DNA of 64,000 bases from Palsa-504 sp963839095 (GTDB lineage: Bacteria > Actinomycetota > Actinomycetes > Streptosporangiales > Streptosporangiaceae): the NCBI GenBank assembly GCA_963839095.1, contig CAWIUF010000016.1, positions 1 through 64,000 on the forward strand, read 5' to 3'. Position 1 is the first letter of the stretch. Each line of letters opens with the position of its first letter. Shown here in pieces: positions 1 through 9,007 of this stretch. The notes beneath the pieces were generated by a model. That model was not told where the DNA came from. It saw only the letters and a list, made by a program, of their open reading frames with translations, and ran no database searches. The translations under genes were made by a program, and so were the position numbers.

Positions 1-2951
1 GCCTCGAACAGCGGGATCGCCTCGACCGCCGTCCCGCGACCCGGTAAAGGTAGGCGAGGTTGGCGCGCGCGGCCAGCGTGGTGGGGTGGTCGGCACCGAG
101 GACCCGCTCGGTATCGGCGCGGGCGCGCTCCAGTAGCACGATCGCCTCACCTATCCGCCCCGCCGCCCGGTAGGCGCCCGCGAGATTGTTCCGGGAAGCG
201 AAAAGGTCGGGGTGGTCGGTGCCGAGGATCCGTTCCCGGCTTCGGCCAGCGTGGCCTCGAACAGCGGGATCGCCTCACCCCAGCCGACCCGCCTCCTGGT
301 AGGCGGATGCAAGGTTGTTCCGGGAGGAAGAGCGTGTCCGGGTTGTCGGCGCCGAGGACCTGTTCCCGGCTCGGCGAGCGTGGCCTCGAACAGCGGGATC
401 GCCTCACCTAGCCGACCCGCCTCCTGGTAGGCGGATGCAAGGTTGTCGCGGGCGGTCAGCGTGGTGGGGTGGTCGGCGCCCAGACCCGCCGCCAGTCGTC
501 CAGGGTCTGCTCGAACAGCGGGATCGCCCGACCCAGGTGCCCCGCTGCCTGGTAGGCGGCGGCGAGGTTGCCCGCGAGGACAGCGTGTCGGGGTGGTCGG
601 CGCCGAAGACCCGTTCGCGGTCGGCCAGGGTCTGCTCGAACAGCGGGATGGCCCGACTCAGGTCACCCGCTCCTGGTAGGCGCAGGCGAGGTTGTTCCGC
701 GCGGTCAGCCGTGTCGAGATGGTCGGCGCCGAGGACCCGTTCGGTACCGGCGACAGCGTCCTCTGGAGCGGTACGCCCGACCCAGCTGCCCCGCGTCCTG
801 GTAGGCGCCGGCGAGGTTGTTCCGGGAGGTCAGGGTGTCGGGGTGGTCGGCGCCCAGCACCCGTTCCCGGTCGGCTGCGGGGCTCTCGACAACGGGATCG
901 CCTCGGCCAGCCGCCCCGCCGCCTGGTAGGCGCCGGCCAGGTAGCTTTCGCAGTCAGGGTGTGGGGTGGTCGGCGCCGAGGACCCGCTCGGGTCGGCGCG
1001 GGGCTCTCGAACAGCGGGATCGCCTCACCCAGCCGCCCCGCCTCCCATAGGCGACGCGAGGTTAGCCCGCACGGTCAAGGTTATGGCGTCGTCGGGCCCA
1101 AGGGCACGCTCGAATTCGCGAGGGTGCCCTCGAACAGCGGGATCGCCTCGCTTAGTCGTCCGGCCGCCCGGTAGACGGCGGCGAGATTGTTCCGCGTGAC
1201 CAGCGTGTGCGGTCGTCCGCGCCCAGGATCCGTTCCCGGTCGGCCAGCGTGGCCTCGAACAGCGGGATCGCCTCACCCAGCCACCCGCCTCCCGGTAGGG
1301 TTCGCGAGGTTGTTCCGGGAGGTGAGGGTGTCGGGGTGGTCGGCGCCGAGGACCCGTTCCCGGTCGGCCAGCGTGGCCTCGAACAGCGGGATCGCCTCGC
1401 CTAGGCGCCCCGCCGCCTGGTAGGCGCCCGCGAGTTCGTTCCTCGCGTTCATGGTGCCCGAGTCCTCGGGGCCGAGAAGCCGCGCGGAGTCGACGATTAG
1501 GCGCTGGCCGTATTCGGTAGCGCGGCCAGGGCTGTCGCTCAGCTCGTTCAGCAGCCACACAGCGACATAACGCAACCGCAAGAGATCGCGCATCAAGGCC
1601 GTGTCAGTTTCGGCGAGGAAGGGCGCGAGGTGCTCGTCCAGGGCCATGATGTGCTGGATCAGTTCTCTCGCCGCGCTGCTGTTACGCGACACGGGCGCCA
1701 GCGCATCCGAGGCCGTCCGTAGCAGGCTGGCCGCTGCGACGCCGACCGCGGTCAGGCGCCCCTCATGCGCCCGCAGTTCACGGACGACACGCGTCACGAG
1801 CCGGTGCGCGCTCCACCGGAACCGTCCAGGCTGAAGGTCAGCAGCGATGCGTCGGCTAGCTGGGCCAGGGCATCGTCGACTGCGATCGGTACCAGCCCAG
1901 CCTGGCTCACCGTTCCCGGGGCACCGCTATCGCCGGCAGCGTACAGCAGCGCCCGGCTGACTCTGGCCGTCGACAGAACCGCGATGAGATCCAGGACAGC
2001 GCCCGGCCCGCTCGAGCTGTCACGTGCCCCCGCGCTCTCGAGCGAGAGCAGCACCGCCGCCGCGACGCCGCGCGGATAGGAATCGCCCTGGACCGGTTGC
2101 AGATATTCACTCGCGGGCAAATTCCGCAATCGCTCGACATACGCCGGGTAGCTGAGCCGCTGGCGCGCGATCACCGCTGCCGCCTGCGCGAGTGCGAGCG
2201 GAAGGCACCCGAGTACCTCGGCCAGCTCCGGCCCCGTACCGGCACCGGCGATGCCGGTACGGTCAGCCAGAAATGCCAGTGCCTCCTCCTCGGTAAACAC
2301 GTCGACCGGCACAGCGTGGCCGAGGTTCGCCGCCGCCTGAAGATTGCTGGTGATCAAAACCTCAGCGCTTCCGGCGGCGGGCAGATACTGCCGCAGCCCA
2401 TCCAGATCAGCCGCGTTGTCGAAAACGACCAGGCATTCCGCGCCATCGGCTTCCAGCCAGGAGCGCACTGCGGCCGCATCGTTCTCCAGTGAGGCGCCAG
2501 GTTCGGCTATACCCAGCCGGGCTGCCGTCTCGCCCAGCCCGTTCAGCGCGTTCGTCATGTCCTGGGCGTTGATCCACGCCACCAGCCGCCACCCGTCGGC
2601 CATCCGGGACCGTGCGTACGCAGCGGCCACTTGCGTCTTGCCAACCCCCCGCATCCCGATAACCGACCGCACGACGGATCCCTCGGGCTTCGGACGGTGG
2701 AGTGCCACCAGCAGGTCCCGCCGGGGCTGAAACGCGGGGGGCCGCTGCGGAACATCGCCGACCCGGACCGGCCACGTCACCCGGGGCGCGGGGGCTTCGA
2801 TGATTTGTTTCTGAACGTAGTTGAACGTGTTGTATTGAACGTTGTGGTCCCCGAACTGAACGCCTTGCCAGCGCGGGACGCCCGCGTGGCCTTCTTGCCC
2901 GCCGGGGGTGGCGTTGGCTGCCTTAGCCGCCCGGTTGGGTGTTGAAGACAT
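1..2951 (-). CDS. STAND/NLR-like NTPase with N-terminal RHIM-like motif and C-terminal TPR array (3' end outside window, frame-disrupted)
   Basis: The first 385 residues (2951 down to about 1815) read cleanly. Residues 31-43 hold the RHIM/amyloid-type motif VQFGDHNVQYNTF. An NB-ARC-like ATPase follows: Walker A GMRGVGKT (about 99-106), Walker B LVVFDN (about 173-178), a VLITSN sensor strand and a CLPLAL (GLPL-like) motif. The frame then breaks near 1815; the next frame resumes with AHRLVTRVVREL and runs into 42-residue TPR units (LGEAIPLFEATLADRERVLG type) that are repeatedly out of frame to the window edge. The ATG overlaps the end of the upstream small gene, so translation is probably coupled. 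Family knowledge: such proteins oligomerise on ligand sensing and template amyloid folding of a partner effector through the shared motif. The role in immunity or cell death is inferred. The breaks may be sequencing indels or real decay. Confidence 0.82.
5..1450 (-). repeat. About 12 tandem TPR-coding units of roughly 126 bp
   Basis: A core that reads GAACAGCGGGATCGCC on the plus strand recurs near 5, 131 (diverged), 258, 387, 513, 637, 760 (diverged), 887, 1005, 1130, 1255 and 1380. Spacing is 118-129 bp; 126 bp (42 codons, one TPR_10/12 unit) would keep frame, so many junctions shift frame. These are coding repeats of the STAND protein read on the minus strand; plus-strand readings are shadows. 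Confidence 0.85.
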
Positions 2952-3315
2952 TGCGCTGATAATTCTGGTCCCCGACCTGCACGCCCTGCGCGCCGCGCAC
3001 GTCGACGGCGTATTTCCCGGCTCGCGTTCCCGCTTTGTCCACGAGATTCATGAGCGCCTGTGCTGCCGTCACCAGGTCAGCGTCCTGGCCGGCGGCGGCC
3101 TGCTTCAGTTCCGCCGTCAGCGGCGCTTGCCACGTATCGGGGGCAGTCTCGTATTTAGTCAGCACCATTTCGGCGTCTGGGTGACCAGCGAACCGTTTCT
3201 TCACCAGCGCTTTCAGGCCGTTGTAGGCATCTTTCACGGCCGTTGATGCCGTGTCCTTCACTCCCGCGGCCGCCCCCGCAGCCAGCGCCATCACAATCAA
3301 CGTGACTGGATCCAC
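2923..3315 (-). CDS. Small RHIM-motif protein, putative membrane-active effector paired with the STAND NTPase
   Basis: 130 residues from a GTG (VDPVTLIV...) with AGGGAG about 12 nt upstream. The N-terminus is hydrophobic and Ala/Gly-rich (residues 4-19), followed by amphipathic helical sequence, reminiscent of the bacterial Bell/HeLo-like effector domains. The extreme C-terminus (112-124) carries VQVGDQNYQRNVF, the same V-Q-x-G-D-x-N-x-Q-x-N-x-F pattern as residues 31-43 of the neighbouring NTPase. The stop TAA overlaps the next gene's ATG by 29 nt. Shared motifs between a small effector and an NLR are the hallmark of bacterial amyloid signalling pairs (BASS/RHIM class); membrane disruption on activation is inferred from family knowledge. 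An upstream in-frame start at 3408 is possible but has a weaker context. Confidence 0.75.
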   Translation of the reverse strand: MDPVTLIVMALAAGAAAGVKDTASTAVKDAYNGLKALVKKRFAGHPDAEMVLTKYETAPDTWQAPLTAELKQAAAGQDADLVTAAQALMNLVDKAGTRAGKYAVDVRGAQGVQVGDQNYQRNVFNTQPGG

Positions 3316-3450
3316 CGGTCCCCGCTCCCTGACACTGCCGTATAACGACACTATGCCACGGTGCGGCAAGTGGGAATGACTACCCGGTCGGCGCGCGATC
3401 GTAAGCAATTCGAGGATGTGCTGACCGACGGTCGCCCAGGTGTCCTACCG

Positions 3451-4646
3451 TCACGTAAGTCGCCGACGGCGGACCAGCAGGATGACGGCTGCGGCCACGA
3501 CCAGCACGGCGACCGAAGCCGAGTACACCAGCGCCGTCGCATGCAGGCCGAACTTCGTAGCTGCCACCCCGGCAATCAACGCCGGAACACTGAACGCGAG
3601 GTACCCCACGGCAAAGATGGCCGTCACCAGCCCCGCCCGCTGACCAGCCGTAGCCAGCGCCGAAATCATCCAAAACGCCCCCTGAAACGCCAGCCCAAAA
3701 CCGGCACCCGTAACCGCCGCACCGACCAGGAACGCGGCCGCCGTCGTCGTTGCGATCGCGCCGAACGTCACCGCCACCCCGGCCAGCAAGAGCACGCACC
3801 CCGCCAGCATCGCCGTCGGCGGCTTGATGCCGCGGAAGATAAGCGCCGTCGCCACCCCCGTCCCGCAGAGCAGGAAGATCACCAGCCCGCCCCACACCAG
3901 GTTCCGCGAGCCCGTCGTCTCAGCGGCCAGCGACGGCCCCAAAGACAGGTACAGCCCGCCGAGTGACCATGTGGCGACGAGGCACGGAACAGCTCCGGCG
4001 AAAGTGCGACGAGCCTGACGCGGCACGGCGATCTGGGGCCGCAGCGAGGCCAGGGCCCCGGGACGCCTGACCCCGGGTTCTGCTATCGCCAGCACAGCGG
4101 GGATGCCGGCCACGGACACGGCCAGCAGCGCCCACCAGATCAGGTGAGTCGGCGCCGGCGCGTACTGGACCAGCACGCTGGTGATCAGCGCGCCCAGGGC
4201 CAGCCCCAGATTGGAGAAGGTACTGGTCACCAGCGGCGCCCGCTGGCTGCCGCGGGCTGCAGGTCGATCAGCGCCGCCCCGGTCGGCCCGCTGGCCAGCC
4301 CCGTCGCCACGCCCTGCAGCGACCTCGCCAGGTACAGTTCCCCGACCCCGTGCGCCGCCAGGAACACCACGCACCCCGCCACGCTGAACACCAGCGCCGC
4401 GATGATCATCGGTAGCCGGCCCAGGTAGTCCGACACCGACCCGAAGAACAGCAACGTGACCAGCAGGACGAGGACGTAGACCGCGAATATGGCCGTCAGC
4501 GTCTCCGCCGAGAAGTGAAACCTCACCTGGTACACCGGGTACAGCGGCGACGCGGCCGCCGATGCGACGAACAGCATCAGGAACAGCAGGGCCAGGATCC
4601 AGAACGCGGCCGCGCCCTTGACGGGCTTGCGATGTTCCAGCGCCAC
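3451..4646 (-). CDS. MFS transporter (one frame break)
   Basis: Major facilitator permease of about 398 residues once a single break near 4256 is repaired. The N-terminal half (ATG at 4646) has several hydrophobic segments and the MFS loop-2/3 signature FGSVSDYLGRLP; the C-terminal half resumes with SQRAPLVTSTFSNLGLALG and holds the remaining segments, ending in a basic tail (VRRRRLT). The substrate cannot be assigned; it resembles drug/sugar efflux MFS proteins of actinomycetes. It is a single gene between the RHIM/NLR pair and the peptide transporter operon, with no obvious co-transcribed partner. Confidence 0.85.
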
Positions 4647-4768
4647 GATCCTCCCCGTGCTCCCGGCCGGCCGGGAGCCGGGTGCTTCTTCGTGATCTTC
4701 GCACGCCGCCGTCTGTCCCCCGGAAGCCGACCCTGGCCCGCGGGCCAGCGATCACCGCGAGCCGCTGA

Positions 4769-6595
4769 TCACCGTGAGCCGCTGATCACCGTGAGCTTGG
4801 GGACGTCCTCGACCAGGCGCCGGGTATAGGGATCGGCCGGGTGCTCCAGGATCTGCTCGACCGGACCCGACTCCGCCACCACCCCCTCGCGCAGGACCAC
4901 CGCGGACTGGGCGATGCTGCGCACCAGGGCGAGGTTGTGGGTGATGAAGACCAGGGCCAGGTGCCGTTCGGACTGGATCCGGCGCAGCAGCTCCACGATG
5001 ACCGCCTGCACCGAGACGTCCAGCGACGAGGTCACCTCGTCGCAGATCAGCAGCTCCGGCTCGACCGCCAGGGCGCGGGCGATCGCGACCCGCTGCCGCT
5101 CCCCGCCGGAGAGCTGATCCGGATAGCAGGACAGGACATCCGGGGCCAGCGACACGTCTTGCAGCACGTCCGCCGTGCGCTCCGAGCGCTCACGGCGGGA
5201 TAGGCCGGTGAGCTGCTGCAGCTGCTGGTCGATGATCTGGCTGACGGTCTTGCGGGGGTTGAGTGAGGTGTACGGGTTCTGGAAGATGTACTGGACCCGG
5301 CGCAGCACCGACTTGTCGCGCTGGCGGGCGCCGTGGGCCAGGGGAGTGCCGCCGAAGGTGATCTCGCCGGTCCAGTTGCTGTGCAGCCCGGCCACGCAGC
5401 GGGCCAGCGTGGTCTTGCCCGAACCGGACTCGCCGACGACGGCGACGCAGGTGCGCGGCGGCACCTCGAGATCGATGCCGGACAGGACCGGCGTGCTGCC
5501 GTACCTGGCCGCCACCCCCCGGACGGACAGGACCGGCGTTTCCGCCGGGACCGGCAAGCCGGTCACCGGCAGGCGCTCGGGCCGGGTGGCCGGGATGTCC
5601 CGGGCCCGCAGGCAGCGCACGGAGCGGCTGGCCACGGTCAGCAGTTCCGGGGCCTCGGTGTGGCAGGCGTCGATGGCGTACCCGCAGCGCGCGGCGAACG
5701 AGCAGCCGTCGCCCCGGCGGCCGGGCCGCGGCTGCTGGCCGTCGATGCCGGTCAGCCGCTCGGCGCGCTCGGGCGACGGCACGGCCCCGAGCAGGCCGCG
5801 GGTGTACGGGTGCACCGGCTCGCCGAAGAGCCGCGCCGTGGACCCGATCTCCACGACGCGTCCCGCGTACATGACCGCGACGTCGGACACCAGGCCGCTG
5901 ACCACCGCCAGGTCGTGGCTCACGTAGACGGCCGCCACCCCGTAGGAACGGCACAGGCCGCGGACGGTCTCCAGGACATGACGCTGAGTGGAGACATCGA
6001 GGCCGGTCGTCGGCTCGTCCAGCACGATCAGCGACGGCCGGCACGCGAACGCCATCGCCAGCGCGATCCGCTGCTGCTGGCCCCCGGAGAGCTGGTGCGG
6101 ATACCGGTGCAGCAGCTCCGGCGTGGGGTCCAGGGAGACCTCCCGCATGACCTCGGCCACCCGGTCACCAGCGTCACTAGCGCTACCGGCGGCGCCAACC
6201 ACGTCGGCGTGGACCTGAAGCGCCTCCCGGACCTGGGTTCCCACCCGGAGCGTGGGGTTGAGCGCCGAGGACGGGTCCTGGGGCACGTAGCTGACCCGGG
6301 CGCCGCGCGCCGCCCGCAGGTCGCGCGGGCTCAGCGCCAGCAGGTCGGTTCCGTCCAGCCGGACCTGGCCCGCGGTGATGCTCAGCCCCCGGCGGGTGTG
6401 TCCGAGCAGGGCCAGGGCCACGGTGGTCTTGCCCGAGCCGGACTCGCCGACCAGGCCGAGCACCTCGCCGGCCTGGACGGCGAAGGAGATGTCGCGCACC
6501 ACGTCGGGCCCGGACCGGCCCACCCGGACCTCCAGCCCGCTCACCTCCAGCCGGGCCTCCGGCGACCGGCTGGGCCGCGCGCCCCTCGAGCTCAC
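4769..6595 (-). CDS. Fused double ATPase of a peptide/nickel-type ABC importer (DppD-DppF fusion)
   Basis: 608 residues with two complete ABC ATPase domains in one chain. Domain 1: Walker A GESGSGKTT (about 50-58), signature LSGGQQQR (169-176), Walker B LIVLDEPTTGLD. It ends with the oligopeptide-transporter C-terminal cysteine region (GCSFAARCGYAIDAC). Domain 2 (from about 350): GESGSGKTT, LSGGERQR and LLICDEVTSSLD. The GTG start at 6595 abuts the stop of the upstream permease, so the three genes form one operon. It energises import with the two permeases and the divergent lipoprotein. The fused form is common in actinomycetes. The substrate is unknown. Confidence 0.93.
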   Translation of the reverse strand: MSSRGARPSRSPEARLEVSGLEVRVGRSGPDVVRDISFAVQAGEVLGLVGESGSGKTTVALALLGHTRRGLSITAGQVRLDGTDLLALSPRDLRAARGARVSYVPQDPSSALNPTLRVGTQVREALQVHADVVGAAGSASDAGDRVAEVMREVSLDPTPELLHRYPHQLSGGQQQRIALAMAFACRPSLIVLDEPTTGLDVSTQRHVLETVRGLCRSYGVAAVYVSHDLAVVSGLVSDVAVMYAGRVVEIGSTARLFGEPVHPYTRGLLGAVPSPERAERLTGIDGQQPRPGRRGDGCSFAARCGYAIDACHTEAPELLTVASRSVRCLRARDIPATRPERLPVTGLPVPAETPVLSVRGVAARYGSTPVLSGIDLEVPPRTCVAVVGESGSGKTTLARCVAGLHSNWTGEITFGGTPLAHGARQRDKSVLRRVQYIFQNPYTSLNPRKTVSQIIDQQLQQLTGLSRRERSERTADVLQDVSLAPDVLSCYPDQLSGGERQRVAIARALAVEPELLICDEVTSSLDVSVQAVIVELLRRIQSERHLALVFITHNLALVRSIAQSAVVLREGVVAESGPVEQILEHPADPYTRRLVEDVPKLTVISGSR

Positions 6596-7547
6596 TCATC
6601 CGCCCAGCTCCTGGCCGAGGTTGTCGATCAGCGCCGCTTCCTCGGGCCGGCGGTCGGCTCCGATCGCCACCCGCGCGAACGCGTCGGTGTAGGTGTTGAT
6701 CCCGATCGTCAGCAGCGCGATCAGCGCGGCCGGGACGATGACCGCCCACGGGTTCTGCGACAGCCCGATCCGGTTCTCGTAGATCATCGTTCCCCAGGTC
6801 GCGGCCGGCGGCGCCTGCCCGAACCCGAGGAAGGCCAGGCCCGCGAAGATGGTAATGGAGTAGGTCAGCCGCAGCCCGGTCTCCACCATGAGCGGGCTGA
6901 CCAGGTTGGGCAGGATCTCCCTGACCATGACCTTGCCCGGCCGCATCCCCTGCAGCTCCGCCGCCTTGACGAAGTCCCGCTCGGAGACATCGAGGGTCGC
7001 CGAGCGCAGCACCCGGGCCACCTGCGGGGCGTGCGAGACGCCCACCGTGAGCGTGATCAGCCAGAGCTTGGGCCCGAGCAGGCTCAGCAGCAGCAGTGCA
7101 AACACCACCTGGGGAAACGACAGGATCACGTCCGCCGACCGCATGATGATCCCGTCGCTGACGCCGCGCAGGTAGGCGGCGGAAACGCCGGCCAGCGCCC
7201 CGCCCGCGATCCCGATCGCGGTCGCGCAACCCGGCCATGATCAGCAGTACCCAGCCGCCGTCCAGCACCCGCGACAGCACGTCGCGCCCGAGGTAGTCGC
7301 CACCCAGCCAGAACTGCCCCGAGGGCTTGCCGAACGCCAGGGTGACCAGCGCCGTCGCGGGCTGCGGGGCTACCAGCGGGCCGATGACGGCGGCCAGCAC
7401 GACCACGGCCGCCATCGTGAGCCCGATCGCGCCGCGCGGCGTCCGCGCCGCCGTCAGCAGCGCCGACGCCCGCTCGCGGCGCCTGGCCCGGTGCCGTGGC
7501 CGGGACGGCGGGCGGGCTGACGGCACGACAGGAGCCTCCACGGTCAC
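6596..7547 (-). CDS. ABC transporter inner-membrane permease, DppC/OppC family (one frame break)
   Basis: Starts at the GTG at 7547, which overlaps the TGA of the upstream permease. The N-terminus has a basic cytoplasmic stretch, one membrane helix (AIGLTMAAVVVLAAVIGPLV) and the family segment FWLGGDYLGRDVLSRVLDGG. A one-base break near 7228 precedes the core, which contains the EAA-loop region (VKAAELQGMRPGKVMVREIL) and ends LIDNLGQELGG. About 317 residues after repair, normal for DppC. It pairs with the DppB-like permease to form the transmembrane channel. Confidence 0.88.
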
Positions 7548-8552
7548 CTGGCGATCCGGCGCCGCGGCGTGGCCAGCAGCGCGATGACATCGGTCACGAT
7601 GTTCATGACCACGTAGAACGCGGCCAGGACGACCACGATGAACTGGATCGTCGGGATGTCGCGGCCGTTGACCGCCTCCACCAGCCCCTGGCCGATACCC
7701 GGGAAGTTGAAGACGTTCTCGACGATGACGATCCCGCCCGCCAGGTACAGGAAGCCGAGCCCGATGACCTGGATGGTGGGCGCGATCGCGTTGGGCAGCG
7801 CGTGGACGAGCGACGATGCGCCACTCCGGCACGCCCTTCAGCTGCGCCATCTCCACGTAGTCGGACTCGAGCGCCTCGATCATGGCCGCCCGCATCATGC
7901 GCATGGTGTACGGCACGATCACGATCACGAGCGTGGCCACCGGCAGGATGAGCAGCTGCGGCTCGCTCCAGGCGTAGGTGCCCGGGGCCAGCAGCGAGAC
8001 GCCCGGCAAGACGTGGAAGACGACGGTGGCGAGCAAGATGATCAGGCCGATGGCCACGACGAACTCGGGCAGCGACGTCGCGGCCAGCAGCACGACCGAC
8101 GAGATGCGATCGAACCAGCCGTCCTTGCGCAGGGCGGCGAAGGCGCCCAGCGCCACGCCCAGGAACGAGCCGATCACCCCGGTGACCAGGACCAGGATGG
8201 CGGAGTTGACCAGCCTCGGCTCCACCAGGCTCCACACCGACTGGCTGTTGACGAGGGAGTTGCCGAGCCTGCCCTCGAACAGGCCGGAGATCCACGTCCA
8301 GTACTGGTCGAAGAGGCCGCGGTTCAGGTGCAGCTGGTTCTCCAGCGCCCGCACCCGCACCGGGTTGGCGTTCCGCCCGAGGATCGCGAAGGCGGCGTTA
8401 CCGGGCAGCACCTCGGTGGCCACGAACACCACCACCGAGACCAGGAACAGGGTGAGCACCCCAAAGGCAAGCCTCCGGCGGACCAAACGGGCGATCGGAT
8501 TCCCCTCGCGAACGCCCGCCGCCACTGTGGGAGGATCCGCTACGACGGCCAC
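7544..8552 (-). CDS. ABC transporter inner-membrane permease, DppB/OppB family (one frame break)
   Basis: First gene of the minus-strand importer operon. From the start at 8552 the protein begins with a short hydrophilic leader and the family helix RLAFGVLTLFLVSVVVFVAT, then LPGNAAFAILG. The EAA-loop region (EMAQLKGVPEWRIV) is followed by a one-base break near 7812; the restored C-terminus reads HALPNAIAPTIQ...NVFNFPGIGQGLVEAV and ends PRRRIAR with TGA at 7544-7546. About 335 residues, typical for DppB. An apparent 789-residue reading across this region is an artefact of running through permease genes in shifted frames. Confidence 0.88.
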
Positions 8553-9007
8553 GGCCGGCTCAGCCAGCGGAACACGAGGATGTCCGGCTCCTCGAGGCTC
8601 GGCGCATCACGTAGTCGGTTCCTTCCGTCGAGCGGGACCTGGCACAGACGGTGAATGCGAGCTCATTTGTGCCTATTTCTACCGTACGGGGGCACTGCAG
8701 GCCCGGCAATCCTGGCATGCCCGTCATCAGGCCCGGTAACCCGGGCCAGGGGTGCTCGCCGTCCGGACTGCACCGGCTCCGCAGGTGTGACGACCGGCAC
8801 TGTCGGTATAACTACATGATCGACACCAGGACAGTCCGGCGGGCTGAGCCCTGGGCTCCACGTCATGCTTGACCGGGTTCGTACCCCGCTGTAACGGTTG
8901 GCTCCCTCGTCGGCGGCCGGGAGTGCTTGACGCGCAATGAACCTCGGCCAGCAGGCCGGGCAGTAAACGATCTTGATCCGGACCTTGGAACGGGGAGGTA
9001 GTTTTCT
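8553..9007. other. 455-bp divergent intergenic region between importer operon and its binding protein
   Basis: No convincing coding sequence. It must carry the divergent promoters. A 7-bp perfect stem GGCCCGG-TAAC-CCGGGCC lies at 8730-8747. A strong ribosome-binding site (GGGGAGGT) ends about 10 nt before the binding-protein GTG. Confidence 0.6.
8869..8897 (+). promoter_or_regulatory. Possible promoter for the binding-protein gene
   Basis: TTGACC at 8869-8874 and TAACGG at 8892-8897 are 17 bp apart, close to the vegetative sigma pattern but with a weak -10. This is a pattern match only. Confidence 0.3.

Noticed and set aside
5..1450. Regular repeats suspected to be a CRISPR array
   Set aside because: Period of about 126 bp with no unique spacers, coding for TPR units on the minus strand; no cas genes.
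5333..7240. Long plus-strand open frame (635 codons) opposite the ABC ATPase and permease
   Set aside because: Antisense shadow of high-GC coding sequence; composition is Arg/Gly/Pro/His-rich and no family is recognisable, while the minus strand has clear ABC motifs.
6183..8552. Apparent 789-residue permease fusion
   Set aside because: It is the DppB N-terminus followed by shifted-frame readings of DppB, DppC and the ATPase; two one-base breaks explain it.
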